A program made the position numbers and the translations under genes. From NCBI GenBank assembly GCA_902801325.1, contig CADCHQ010000011.1:62001-126000 (forward strand): a stretch of 64,000 nt of DNA. Reading direction: 5' to 3'. Under the pieces are notes generated by a model. It ran no database searches. It was not told where the DNA came from and worked only from the letters and a program-made list of their open reading frames with translations. Origin of the DNA: an uncultured Bacteroidales bacterium. GTDB lineage: Bacteria > Bacteroidota > Bacteroidia > Bacteroidales > Bacteroidaceae. Each line of letters starts with the position of its first letter. Position 1 is the first letter of the stretch. Shown in pieces: positions 8,482 to 15,845 of the stretch.

Positions 8482-8652
8482 AGAGCTAAAGCTCAGGAGT
8501 TAACAGCCTTTCGGACTGAGGAGCTAACGTTCTCCGAACGAGGAGTTAAGCCCTATGGGCAGGAGCTAAAGAGACAACTCCCAATATAACTCCTTGAGCG
8601 GAGCGAATTTACTCCCAATATAACTTTTTCTCGCAAGCGAGATTAACTCCCT
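8482..8652. repeat. Array of AGGAGTTAA-plus-mini-hairpin units between nrdD and nrdG
   Basis: Units AGGAG(T/C)TAA begin at 8495, 8519, 8541 and 8561 (spacing 24, 22, 20). Each is followed by a different 4-5 bp stem: GCC-TTTC-GGAC, GTTC-TCC-GAAC, GCCC-TAT-GGGC. The right half runs in inverse orientation (ACTCCCAATATAACT, twice) with CTCGCAAGCGAG near the end. Related sequence flanks the thioesterase gene at 62510 and 63535. Confidence 0.7.
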
Positions 8653-8653
8653 T

Positions 8654-10810
8654 TTATAAATTACAACTGTACGTGCGCTTTGCAGCCTCGATCTGACGGT
8701 CCTTACCAAAGGCGGGGATGGGACGCAGATAGCCAATGATGCGGGTGTACTGGGTGATGTTGGTCGAACCGCAGCAGGGACATACCTCGATGGGCTTCTT
8801 TATGATGTGGCCGCAATCCTCACACTTGGAGTTGGGGATGTTGAAGGTGTAGTACGAAGTGCCGTTCTGGATGGCAAAGTCGATGAGCTTCAGGTACTGT
8901 TCCTTAGAGAGGTGGTCCTGAAGGTTGCAATGCAGGGCACTGCCGCCATCGGTGTACTGATAGGTCTGACGGCCATGCAGGATAAACTTATCCAGCACTT
9001 GCGTGTCATCATGAGCGTCATAGAAGTACGAGTTGTAGAGGTTCTCGTCCTCAGGCACCCAATAGCCGTCTTCCTTATCCCAACGATAGTTCTTGCCACC
9101 CAGACCTTCGGCAGGCACAACTTCACTGTTGAACAGGAAGGGCTTCTTCTTATCCTTGATGCTGTGACGCTTGTTCTCTTCCTTAATGGTACCCAGGATG
9201 AGCTGCAGGAACTGGATGTACTCAGGATTGTTGCTGACCTTCATGCCCAGGAAGCGAGCGGCTTCGTTCAGGCCATTGATACCGATGGTAGAATACAGCT
9301 TGCTGATGTAGATGTAACCACCGTTAGAAGCAGCAAACATGCCACGGTCTTCCATCTCATAGAGCATGGTCTTGTAAGCAATGTGATACTTATAGACGCG
9401 CTCCAGGATGTTGGCAAGATACAAACGCAGGAAGGCATAGAAGTCATGGTCCCCTTCAGTACCGGCAACAGTGCGCTTGGCATCCTGAACGATACGGTTG
9501 ATGTTCAAGGTGATAACATTGCAAGATCCCGTCATCACACCCGTAAGACCAGAGGTGGGGTTAAAAGTGTTCTCAGTCAACTCATTCTTCAGGCGGCAGC
9601 AGGAAGCAAGGGAGTCGGCGCTGTCACTAATGTATGTGAAGAAGGAGTGTCCCTCGGCATACATCTCGGCAGTGAAGTCCTTATAGTCCTGGTCGATGAT
9701 GTCATTCGTTGCGGGATCATAAACCATGGCCATAGTCTCAACGGGGAAGGTGAGCACTTGCTTCAGGCGAAGCTTGTTGAACCACTTCATGAACATGCGC
9801 TGCAATGTGTCCACTGCCTTCCACTCGGGCTTGCTACCATCGGGATAGCAGAAATCGGCAAACAGACTGTCGAAATAGGTGTGGTCGTAGTAGCTGACAT
9901 TGGTGAAGGGCGACTGGTAACTGCGGTTACCTGCAGGCTGATTGATGCCCCACACAAACTGCTTGAAGGCCTTGATGATGTGGTCACGGATAGTGCGCTG
10001 CTGCAGACAGCAATCCGTAGTGGCCACGTCGTCCATGTGGTCATACCAATGAGTACCAAATTCGCTGATAATATAATAGTTAAGTACCACGAAGTATTCG
10101 CCGAATGCAACGGCACCCTTACACTGCGAGGAGAGCAGGAACGTAAGGTTTGTAATCTGACCAGAGAAGGATTGCAAGTCATTGGGAGGACCAGGAGTTA
10201 CGCCATCAATGTTGCCCACACCTTCTGTCATCAAGGGATACAGGCTCACAGCCATGCAATACTGCTTCAGCACGGGGGTGCTGGCTTCGTCGTGAGTGTA
10301 GATGATGTGGTGGTTAAGGTCTTGCTCGTACTGCTTAGCCACTTCAGGATACATCTGGTTCAACTTGTCCTTCATGCGCTGGCGCTGAATGACACGGTTG
10401 GTGGTCTTGTAAACCTCGCCTTCCAGGTTGGCCACGTTCTTCATGGTCACATTGGCATTGGCATCAGTTTCGCTGGCAGTGGCTGCGTTGTCAGTGGTCT
10501 TACTATACTCATTCATATAGTCGATGCGTTCCTTGATGAAACGAGCCTCAGCATGCTGCTGGCGATACAGGATGTAAGACTTAGCCTCGGCATAGTAGCC
10601 GTTCTGCATCAAGGCAAGCTCAACACGGTTCTGGATTTCTTCCACCGTGAAGCCGTCTCTTACGGAAATGCTTTCACTAAGGTCAGTAGCCACACTCTTG
10701 ATTTTCTCTTCATCCAAGGCGGATACTGACTGGAACGCCCCTATGATGGCATTCTTAATTTTGGCCCTATCAAACTCCTCTGAAGAGCCGTCTCTTTTGA
10801 TTACAATCAT
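8654..10810 (-). CDS. nrdD: Anaerobic ribonucleoside-triphosphate reductase
   Basis: This 718-residue class III reductase converts NTPs to dNTPs under anaerobiosis. An N-terminal ATP-cone (MIVIKRDGSSEEFDRAKI, residues ~1-95) gives allosteric control. The catalytic barrel follows. The C-terminus has the zinc site CEDC...CPCC (about residues 664-682) and the glycyl-radical segment RIIGYLRP, where the Gly carries the radical. Length matches the family. It has its own strong promoter (10865-10896) and is followed by nrdG and yhcH. No class I reductase is in the window. Confidence 0.97.
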   Translation of the reverse strand: MIVIKRDGSSEEFDRAKIKNAIIGAFQSVSALDEEKIKSVATDLSESISVRDGFTVEEIQNRVELALMQNGYYAEAKSYILYRQQHAEARFIKERIDYMNEYSKTTDNAATASETDANANVTMKNVANLEGEVYKTTNRVIQRQRMKDKLNQMYPEVAKQYEQDLNHHIIYTHDEASTPVLKQYCMAVSLYPLMTEGVGNIDGVTPGPPNDLQSFSGQITNLTFLLSSQCKGAVAFGEYFVVLNYYIISEFGTHWYDHMDDVATTDCCLQQRTIRDHIIKAFKQFVWGINQPAGNRSYQSPFTNVSYYDHTYFDSLFADFCYPDGSKPEWKAVDTLQRMFMKWFNKLRLKQVLTFPVETMAMVYDPATNDIIDQDYKDFTAEMYAEGHSFFTYISDSADSLASCCRLKNELTENTFNPTSGLTGVMTGSCNVITLNINRIVQDAKRTVAGTEGDHDFYAFLRLYLANILERVYKYHIAYKTMLYEMEDRGMFAASNGGYIYISKLYSTIGINGLNEAARFLGMKVSNNPEYIQFLQLILGTIKEENKRHSIKDKKKPFLFNSEVVPAEGLGGKNYRWDKEDGYWVPEDENLYNSYFYDAHDDTQVLDKFILHGRQTYQYTDGGSALHCNLQDHLSKEQYLKLIDFAIQNGTSYYTFNIPNSKCEDCGHIIKKPIEVCPCCGSTNITQYTRIIGYLRPIPAFGKDRQIEAAKRTYSCNL

Positions 10811-10864
10811 GATACTATTTTTGTTATTTTACCTTAAAATTTAATATGCAGCGGAAAACGTTTA

Positions 10865-10896
10865 CAAAGTTACGACACTTATCCGGATTAACCAAA
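10865..10896 (-). promoter_or_regulatory. Promoter of nrdD
   Basis: Read on the minus strand the site is TTTG-N20-TAACTTTG, a full match to the Bacteroidetes sigma-ABfr consensus (TTTG-N19-21-TAnnTTTG). It lies 55 bp upstream of the nrdD ATG. Confidence 0.8.
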
Positions 10897-10935
10897 ACAA
10901 AACACAAGAAAAAATAAAAAATTTTAAAGTTTTCC

Positions 10936-10983
10936 AAAACAAAAAGCCAATCACCTAGTAATCAAGTACTTAAGTAATTGGCG
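10936..10983 (-). terminator. Terminator of the SPFH-DUF4177-Arc unit
   Basis: GCCAAT and ATTGGC (10946-10951, 10977-10982) close a hairpin, followed on the minus strand by a T-rich run (TTTTTGTTTT). It lies between the arc-like gene and the nrdD promoter. Confidence 0.65.
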
Positions 10984-11013
10984 TTAGAGTAAAAGTTTTC
11001 CAAAATGTTCTTT

Positions 11014-11214
11014 TTAGTCTGATACTGAGTTGGTTTTGTCGGGAAACTTTCTCTTCGGTAAGCGGTGTGCTTTGCGTAGGGCTTCGGTAATGATCCATTG
11101 CAACTGCCCATTAGTAGAGCGGAACTCATCAGCCGCCCACGCTTCAATGGCAGACATGGTGTCCGAATCGATACGCAGGATGAAATTTTTCGTTATGTTT
11201 TCTTTCTTGGCCAT
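11014..11214 (-). CDS. Arc-family ribbon-helix-helix DNA-binding protein
   Basis: This 66-residue basic protein matches Arc/MetJ-type ribbon-helix-helix proteins: NFILRIDSDTMSAIEAWAA is the strand and first helix, NGQLQWIITEALRKA the second helix. It probably binds DNA as a dimer. Its ATG overlaps the stop of the DUF4177-like gene by one base (TAATG), so the two are translated together, with the SPFH gene upstream. The grouping of an SPFH membrane protein with a small RHH protein recurs in Bacteroidetes as far as I recall; the RHH protein may regulate the group. Confidence 0.85.
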   Translation of the reverse strand: MAKKENITKNFILRIDSDTMSAIEAWAADEFRSTNGQLQWIITEALRKAHRLPKRKFPDKTNSVSD

Positions 11215-11351
11215 TAATCGTTGTATTCACGTTTCAGATACATGACGCTGCTATAAACTGCCACCAGTTCCCAACCATCGTATCCAAGTTGATTTAGCTT
11301 TTTCTCGGGCTTCCAGATTGCGGATATCGCCTTATATTCGTAACGTTTCAT
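11214..11351 (-). CDS. Small DUF4177-like protein (45 aa)
   Basis: The ATG at 11349-11351 opens a 45-codon frame ending with a TAA that shares one base with the arc-like ATG. The product begins MKRYEYKAISAIW and continues LNQLGYDGWELVAVYS, the pattern of DUF4177 proteins (a short beta-alpha-beta fold with a GWELV core). It sits exactly between the SPFH gene and the arc-like gene on the same strand, and the coupled overlap supports it as real. Function is not known; it is short enough that automatic callers may miss it. Confidence 0.8.
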   Translation of the reverse strand: MKRYEYKAISAIWKPEKKLNQLGYDGWELVAVYSSVMYLKREYND

Positions 11352-11398
11352 ATAGATAATCCTTATTTCTTAATTCTTAATTCTTAACCCTTCACCAT

Positions 11399-11436
11399 CA
11401 CCCCACCCCCTCTCCGAAGAGAGGGCCGGGGTTTGC
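11399..11436. repeat. GC-rich palindromic (REP-like) element
   Basis: ACCCC-accc-CTCTC-cgaa-GAGAG-ggcc-GGGGT forms a nested palindrome between the SPFH stop and the DUF4177-like gene. Its design (CCCC / CTCTC arms) resembles the palindromes inserted in valS and at 57458-57525. Confidence 0.6.
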
Positions 11437-11442
11437 AACTTA

Positions 11443-12408
11443 TCAATGATTCAACGTGCCTGCATTTACAACGGGCTGAGCAGAATCGTCACCACAGAGT
11501 ACTACAAGTAGGTTCGAAACCATGGCAGCTTTCTTCTCGTCGTCAAGGTCTACAACCTCTTCTCTTGACAGTTTGTCCAAGGCCATCTTAACCATCGAAA
11601 CGGCACCTTCCACAATCTTTTCACGGGCAGTGATGATTGCCGATGCTTGCTGGCGACGCAACATAACTGCTGCAATCTCAGGAGCATAAGCCAGATAGTT
11701 GATACGAGCTTCCACAACCTCAATGCCAGCCAAAGCCAAACGATCGTCAAGTTTCTGTTCCAGCAGTTGGTTGATTTCGTCTGAACCAGAACGCAGAGTA
11801 AGCTCTCCTGCTCCACCATCCTCATCGTCATAGGCATACTGACCTGCAACCTGACGCAAGGCTGCATCGCTCTGCACACGTACGAACTTCTCCAGGGCAT
11901 TCATGATGCTCTTCACGTCAGTGCCCACCTGGCCTTGGGCCGTCGTGGCCATCGTCTGTGTATCCACCTCAAACAGAGCCTTATACGTATCCTTCAGTTT
12001 CCACACGAGCACCAGACCTATCATCACAGGATTACCAACCTTATCATTGACCTTAATGGGTTCGGCATCCAAGTTACGAGCACGCAAGGACAACTTCTTC
12101 GAGCCATAGAAGGGATTGATCCAGAAGTAACCGGCCTCAGCAAAAGTGCCAGCATACTTACCAAACCAGGTAATAACACGTGCCTCATTGGGCTCAAGCA
12201 TCATAAAGCCTGCCCACAAGAACAGAGAAACAACGAACACCAGTGCACACAAAGCCATAAGCCATCCGCCAAAAGCAACGCCATCACCCAGAATTACAAC
12301 GCCCTTGACAAACAGAGCAATACTACAAAGTGTGAGAGCCAAGTTGCTAAACAACATGAGGAATCCATTCAATACGGTTCCACTAAAAACTTTTTCTTTC
12401 GTTTCCAT
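11443..12408 (-). CDS. SPFH/Band 7 domain membrane protein
   Basis: This 321-residue protein has two N-terminal hydrophobic segments (about 12-34 and 43-68), then an SPFH/prohibitin domain (~72-260). LEPNEARVITWFGKYAGTF and NPFYGSKKLSLRARNLDAEP are typical, as is the late coiled-coil stretch rich in Ala/Glu (APEIAAVMLRRQQASAIITAREKIVEGAV). Such proteins oligomerise into membrane microdomain scaffolds and often affect protease or transporter complexes. It heads a three-gene unit with DUF4177-like and Arc-like proteins, driven by the promoter at 12455-12487. Confidence 0.9.
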   Translation of the reverse strand: METKEKVFSGTVLNGFLMLFSNLALTLCSIALFVKGVVILGDGVAFGGWLMALCALVFVVSLFLWAGFMMLEPNEARVITWFGKYAGTFAEAGYFWINPFYGSKKLSLRARNLDAEPIKVNDKVGNPVMIGLVLVWKLKDTYKALFEVDTQTMATTAQGQVGTDVKSIMNALEKFVRVQSDAALRQVAGQYAYDDEDGGAGELTLRSGSDEINQLLEQKLDDRLALAGIEVVEARINYLAYAPEIAAVMLRRQQASAIITAREKIVEGAVSMVKMALDKLSREEVVDLDDEKKAAMVSNLLVVLCGDDSAQPVVNAGTLNH

Positions 12409-12454
12409 AATTTATTAATTTAGGAGTTATTAATATGATATCGTTTTGATATCA

Positions 12455-12487
12455 CAAAGTTAGATGGTTATGCAAGTTTTCTCCAAA
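12455..12487 (-). promoter_or_regulatory. Promoter of the SPFH unit
   Basis: On the minus strand: TTTG-N21-TAACTTTG, 47 bp upstream of the SPFH start. Confidence 0.75.
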
Positions 12488-12657
12488 CTTTTTCCCACTT
12501 TTTTCACTTAAGTTTTCCCTTTTGCTATCTATGCTTAGCAAATGCTCATATTTAAGGGGCCAAATAACAACAAATCTGGTCGAAACCAATCAATTATCTT
12601 GATTAGTTCTCATAAAACACATTATAAATCCATCATTTATCGGATGATAGAAAAGCC

Positions 12658-13131
12658 TGTAAGAGTCATAAACGCATAGAAACAACAAAGCCTCCCAGAA
12701 AGGAAGGCTATTGTTGCGGTGCGTACGGGACTCGACTTGCGAAGCTTGATGAGGATTAAATCCGAATAACCCTGACCCGAAGGGGAACAGGTGAGAGTCA
12801 GATATGCATAGAAACAACAAAGCCTCCCAGAAAGGAAGGCTGTTGCTGCGGTGCGTACGGGACTCGACTTGCGGAGCTTGATGAGGATGAAATCCGAATA
12901 ACCCTGACCTGAAGGGGAACGGGTGAGAGTAAGATATGCATAGAAACAACAAAGCCTCCCGGAAAGGAAGGCTATTGTTGCGGTGCGTACGGGACTCGAC
13001 TTGCGAAGCTTGATGAGGATGGAATCCGAATAACCCTGACCCGAAGGGGAACGGGTGAGAGTAAGATACGCATAGAAACAACAAAGCCTCCCGGAAAGGA
13101 AGGCTGTTGTTGCGGTGCGTACGGGACTCGA
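12658..13131 (-). repeat. 132-bp tandem repeat array carrying the 3' end of tRNA-Asp
   Basis: Three full units begin at 12679, 12811 and 12943, each exactly 132 bp; a fourth, partial unit begins at 13075 and runs into the real tRNA-Asp gene. Each unit holds, on the minus strand, the last 19 bases of tRNA-Asp (discriminator base through the T-loop), then a hairpin (AACAA-AGCCT pairing with AGGCT-TTGTT, terminator-like) and about 75 bp of further sequence. Units differ by a few substitutions only. A tRNA gene followed by such units resembles the tyrT/rtT repeats of Escherichia coli. Confidence 0.92.
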
Positions 13132-13187
13132 ACCCGTGACCCCATGCGTGACAGGCATGTATTCTAACCAAGCTGAACTAACGCACC
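13113..13187 (-). tRNA. tRNA-Asp (GTC), copy 1
   Basis: A 75-base cloverleaf: acceptor GGTGCGT/ACGCACC, anticodon stem CATGC/GCATG with loop CTGTCAC (anticodon GTC), T-arm ACGGG-TTCGAGT-CCCGT, discriminator G. CCA is not encoded. It is the last gene of the tRNA cluster, and its 3' end is iterated in the downstream repeat array. Confidence 0.95.
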
Positions 13188-13210
13188 GAAAAAGAATCAT
13201 GAAAACACAG

Positions 13211-13283
13211 AGCGGCAAACGAGACTCGAACTCGCGACCCTAACCTTGGCAAGGTTATGCTCTACCAACTGAGCTATTGCCGC
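13211..13283 (-). tRNA. tRNA-Gly (GCC)
   Basis: A 73-base cloverleaf: acceptor GCGGCAA/TTGCCGC, anticodon loop TTGCCAA (anticodon GCC), T-arm GCGAG-TTCGAGT-CTCGT, discriminator T. CCA is not encoded. Confidence 0.95.
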
Positions 13284-13388
13284 AACTTTCTTCCAAAGAG
13301 CCGCGAAGTTAGGCTTCGCCTCAACATAAGAGTAAACCCTTCTGTATTCGGCTTGCACTAACATTGCCGCAAATCTCTTGGGAAAAAG

Positions 13389-13463
13389 CGGTGCGTACGG
13401 GACTCGAACCCGTGACCCCATGCGTGACAGGCATGTATTCTAACCAAGCTGAACTAACGCACC
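13389..13463 (-). tRNA. tRNA-Asp (GTC), copy 2
   Basis: This 75-base gene is identical to copy 1 across the whole tRNA but has a different 3' flank, without the hairpin and 132-bp repeat. It lies between tRNA-Tyr and tRNA-Gly. CCA is not encoded. Confidence 0.95.
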
Positions 13464-13483
13464 GTTTCAATCTGTCAAAGAAG

Positions 13484-13566
13484 TGGGTGGTGATGGATTC
13501 GAACCACCGAAGGCGTAAGCCAGCAGATTTACAGTCTGCCCCATTTGGCCACTCTGGTAACCACCC
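13484..13566 (-). tRNA. tRNA-Tyr (GTA)
   Basis: An 83-base class II tRNA with a long variable arm: acceptor GGGTGGT/ACCACCC, anticodon stem GCAGA/TCTGC with loop CTGTAAA (anticodon GTA), T-arm with GGTTCGAATCC, discriminator A. CCA is not encoded. Confidence 0.95.
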
Positions 13567-13601
13567 TCGCACTTATCTGCGGCTTCCGCGCACAAAGAAA
13601 G

Positions 13602-13675
13602 TGACTCCTGCGGGATTCAAACCCACAACCTTCTGATCCGTAGTCAGATGCTCTATTCAGTTGAGCTAAGGAGCC
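13602..13675 (-). tRNA. tRNA-Arg (ACG)
   Basis: A 74-base cloverleaf: acceptor GGCTCCT/AGGAGTC, anticodon stem TCTGA/TCAGA with loop CTACGGA (anticodon ACG, A34 presumably deaminated to inosine by TadA), T-arm GTGGG-TTTGAAT-CCCGC. CCA is not encoded. Confidence 0.94.
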
Positions 13676-13689
13676 ATTTTACTTTTTTG

Positions 13690-13764
13690 TGGGCGCTGAC
13701 GGATTCGAACCGCCGACCCTCTGCTTGTAAGGCAGACGCTCTGAACCAGCTGAGCTAAGCGCCC
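13690..13764 (-). tRNA. tRNA-Val (TAC)
   Basis: A 75-base cloverleaf: acceptor GGGCGCT/AGCGCCC, anticodon stem TCTGC/GCAGA with loop CTTACAA (anticodon TAC), T-arm GGCGG-TTCGAAT-CCGTC, discriminator A. It is the first gene of the six-tRNA transcript. Confidence 0.95.
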
Positions 13765-13795
13765 TGTCGGAACCTCTGTTCCTCAATTGCGGGTA

Positions 13796-13826
13796 CAAAG
13801 GTACGACTTTTTCCTATACTACCAAA
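13796..13826 (-). promoter_or_regulatory. Promoter of the six-tRNA operon
   Basis: On the minus strand: TTTG-N19-TACCTTTG, a full consensus match 31 bp upstream of tRNA-Val. Confidence 0.85.
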
Positions 13827-13864
13827 ACTTTTTTACTGTTTTTTTTACTTTTTTTTCATTTTAC

Positions 13865-14227
13865 TTACTTTGCCATAGCCACGTCCTTGCGTCCCTTAAG
13901 AGAAGAGACCTCAAAATTGCGGCCTACGGTCAGTTTCGGTTCTACAGGCGAGACAATCGTGATGCAAACATTTGTTTTCTGGTTGTCTTCCGACACTGTG
14001 CGACGGGAACGAATCTTCAGTACGCCATTTTCAATGGACCATAGTATATTACGTGCTGCGATGCTATCGGTGCTTCGTACTCCCATCTCATAGTTCTGGC
14101 CGTTAATGAAACGGACACAAACGGGAACATTCACATCTACGCCTTCGAAAGGCTTTGTCTCTACATTTTTTGCGTTTGCGGTAGCTACCATCATGATGGT
14201 GCTTACCAGAATCATCATCTTTTTCAT
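13865..14227 (-). CDS. Small secreted DUF2807 (head-GIN)-like protein
   Basis: The 120-residue product has a signal peptide (MKKMMILVSTIMMVATANA), then a beta-strand-rich body. KPFEGVDVNVPVCVRFINGQ, WSIENGVLKIRSRR and VCITIVSPVEPKLTVG fit the start of the DUF2807 'head GIN' beta-helix family, but the protein is half the usual length, so it may be a short family member or a truncated one. The gene is preceded by a good promoter (14348-14380) with a leader of about 115 bases that can form the hairpin ACCCCT-cgcc-AGGGGT. Its 3' end runs into T-rich sequence that carries the tRNA promoter. Role unknown. Confidence 0.65.
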   Translation of the reverse strand: MKKMMILVSTIMMVATANAKNVETKPFEGVDVNVPVCVRFINGQNYEMGVRSTDSIAARNILWSIENGVLKIRSRRTVSEDNQKTNVCITIVSPVEPKLTVGRNFEVSSLKGRKDVAMAK

Positions 14228-14347
14228 AGCTTACAATCTTTTTACCTTAATTAGTGTTTAATAATACGTACGACTTTTCTTTTTCTTGTCGATACGCTTT
14301 AGTTATTCTCACCCCTCGCCAGGGGTCTCTTTTGTTAGATGACGGTG

Positions 14348-14380
14348 CAAAGTTACTGCCATTTTCTATCTTAGACCAAA
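14348..14380 (-). promoter_or_regulatory. Promoter of the DUF2807-like gene
   Basis: On the minus strand: TTTG-N21-TAACTTTG, about 120 bp upstream of the start at 14227. Confidence 0.7.
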
Positions 14381-14581
14381 CAAAAAGATGTTTTTTAACA
14401 TAAAAATAGGCCTTTATTGACCTAAGTCAAAAGGTCCGTGACATTGTGACATAGAAAAACATTCGTTTTGACAGAATGGCACACGCGCATACGCATATAA
14501 ATATTATATGGTACGCGCGCGCACGTATAATTTGTCTTACAGGATTGCCCAATCTAGACTTACAAGTTGTCCAGGCAAGGA

Positions 14582-14740
14582 CTCAAGGTTGTACAACTTA
14601 GACCTAAAGGTTGTGCAACCAAGGCCATAGGCTCGACGAAACAAGGCCTAAGGTTCGATGATACTTGAACCTAAGTTCGATGAACCTCGAGCCTAGGTTC
14701 GATGAAAGAGGACCTAAAGCTTATCAGTATAAGGTATAGG
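14582..14740. repeat. 22-bp-period palindromic array, locus B (about 8 units)
   Basis: Cores lie at about 14582, 14603, 14625, 14647, 14670, 14692, 14713 and 14735 (spacing 21-23). The later units are of the AACCTAGGTTCGATGA type (CCTAAGG, CCTAAG, CCTAGG). The earlier half also contains GTTGTACAAC and GGTTG-TG-CAACC palindromes between cores. The array ends 18 bp from the pfkA stop. Confidence 0.8.
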
Positions 14741-14757
14741 GATGACAGATTCCCTAC

Positions 14758-15756
14758 TTAAATCGATAGCGTATTCAAGGCATCAATAACGTCCTTCTTC
14801 AAAGGCTTGTCGCTCTTCACAGCCATAGAGAATGGGACATACACTATCTCATCGTCGCGAATGCCTATCATCACATTACGCTGTCCGTCAAGCAAAGCCT
14901 GTATGGCTCCCATACCCATGCGACTGGCTAGAATGCGATCGCCTGCCGAAGGACTTCCACCACGTTGCAGATGGCCAAGGATGGAAACGCGCACATCATA
15001 CTCGGGATACTCCTTCTTCACGCGTTCGGCATAGTACATAGCACCGCACTTGGGACTTTCACTGACAATTACGATGCTGGAGGACTTCGACTTACGAATA
15101 CCACGACCTATGAAGTGTTCCAACTGATCGGCACCTGTGGAATCCTCAGGAATAATAGCGGCTTCAGCACCTGCCGCAATAGCACTGTTCTGAGCCAGGA
15201 AACCAGCATCACGACCCATTACCTCGACAAAGAAGATGCGCTCGTGAGAGTTCGCTGTGTCACGAATCTTGTCCACACACTCCATAATGGTGTTCAAAGT
15301 AGTGTCATAGCCGATAGTTGAGTCTGTGCCCGACAGATCATTGTCGATGGTACCAGGCAGACCTATGCAGGGGATATCATATTCCTGAGCAAACAAGCGA
15401 GCGCCCGTCAGCGAACCATTACCTCCAATGACTACCAAAGCATTAATGCCACGCTTTTGCATCACCTTGAAAGCCTTCTTACGTCCTTCGGGAGTCATAA
15501 ATTCCTTACTGCGAGCCGTCTTCAAGATAGTACCACCACGCTGGATGATACCACTCACGTCCTCCGTCTTGAACTCACGAACCTCGTCGTTAATCAGTCC
15601 TTCATATCCGCGGTAGATAGCCATCACACGCATGTCGTTGGCAATAGCAGCACGAGTGACGGCTCTGATGGCCGCATTCATACCTGGTGCATCCCCACCC
15701 GAAGTCAGGATGCCAATAGTAAAAGTCTTTCCGATATCTTTCTTCATGACAAACAT
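14758..15756 (-). CDS. pfkA: 6-phosphofructokinase
   Basis: This 332-residue enzyme phosphorylates fructose 6-phosphate in glycolysis. N-terminal [12 protein letters not shown], the catalytic TIDND (residues ~136-140), the substrate loop VEVMGRDAG and [11 protein letters not shown] are all present and the length is that of bacterial ATP-type PfkA. One departure: the nucleotide/Mg segment reads GGNGS (residues 111-115) instead of GGDGS; the Gly after it still argues for ATP rather than PPi as donor. A second ATG at 15747 is an alternative start. A -7 box TAACTTTG lies at 15776-15783. Confidence 0.93.
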   Translation of the reverse strand: MFVMKKDIGKTFTIGILTSGGDAPGMNAAIRAVTRAAIANDMRVMAIYRGYEGLINDEVREFKTEDVSGIIQRGGTILKTARSKEFMTPEGRKKAFKVMQKRGINALVVIGGNGSLTGARLFAQEYDIPCIGLPGTIDNDLSGTDSTIGYDTTLNTIMECVDKIRDTANSHERIFFVEVMGRDAGFLAQNSAIAAGAEAAIIPEDSTGADQLEHFIGRGIRKSKSSSIVIVSESPKCGAMYYAERVKKEYPEYDVRVSILGHLQRGGSPSAGDRILASRMGMGAIQALLDGQRNVMIGIRDDEIVYVPFSMAVKSDKPLKKDVIDALNTLSI

Positions 15757-15775
15757 ATTATTGCATCATATAGTG

Positions 15776-15824
15776 CAAAGTTAAACATATTTTTTCAAAG
15801 ACTGAAAAATTTTTGATATCTTTG
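15776..15824. promoter_or_regulatory. Divergent promoters of pfkA (minus) and the dockerin protein (plus)
   Basis: Minus-strand -7 box TAACTTTG at 15776-15783 serves pfkA. Plus-strand -7 box TATCTTTG at 15817-15824, with TTTT 21 bp upstream (15792-15795), serves the 15846 gene. The two overlap back to back. Confidence 0.6.
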
Positions 15825-15845
15825 CGCTCAATTAACAATAATACC

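Noticed and set aside
8807..10729. 640-codon open frame on the plus strand
   Set aside because: It lies wholly opposite nrdD in a codon-locked frame, with no recognisable domain; antisense shadow.
12679..13112. Extra tRNA-Asp genes in the repeat units
   Set aside because: Only the last 19 bases are present in each unit; acceptor 5' strand, D-arm and anticodon arm are missing.
12590..13218. Two overlapping 193-codon frames through the tRNA-Asp repeat array
   Set aside because: They exist because the unit is 132 bp (44 codons) without stops, and they start inside tRNA genes; substitutions between units do not look codon-biased. A small product as in E. coli tyrT cannot be excluded but is not supported.
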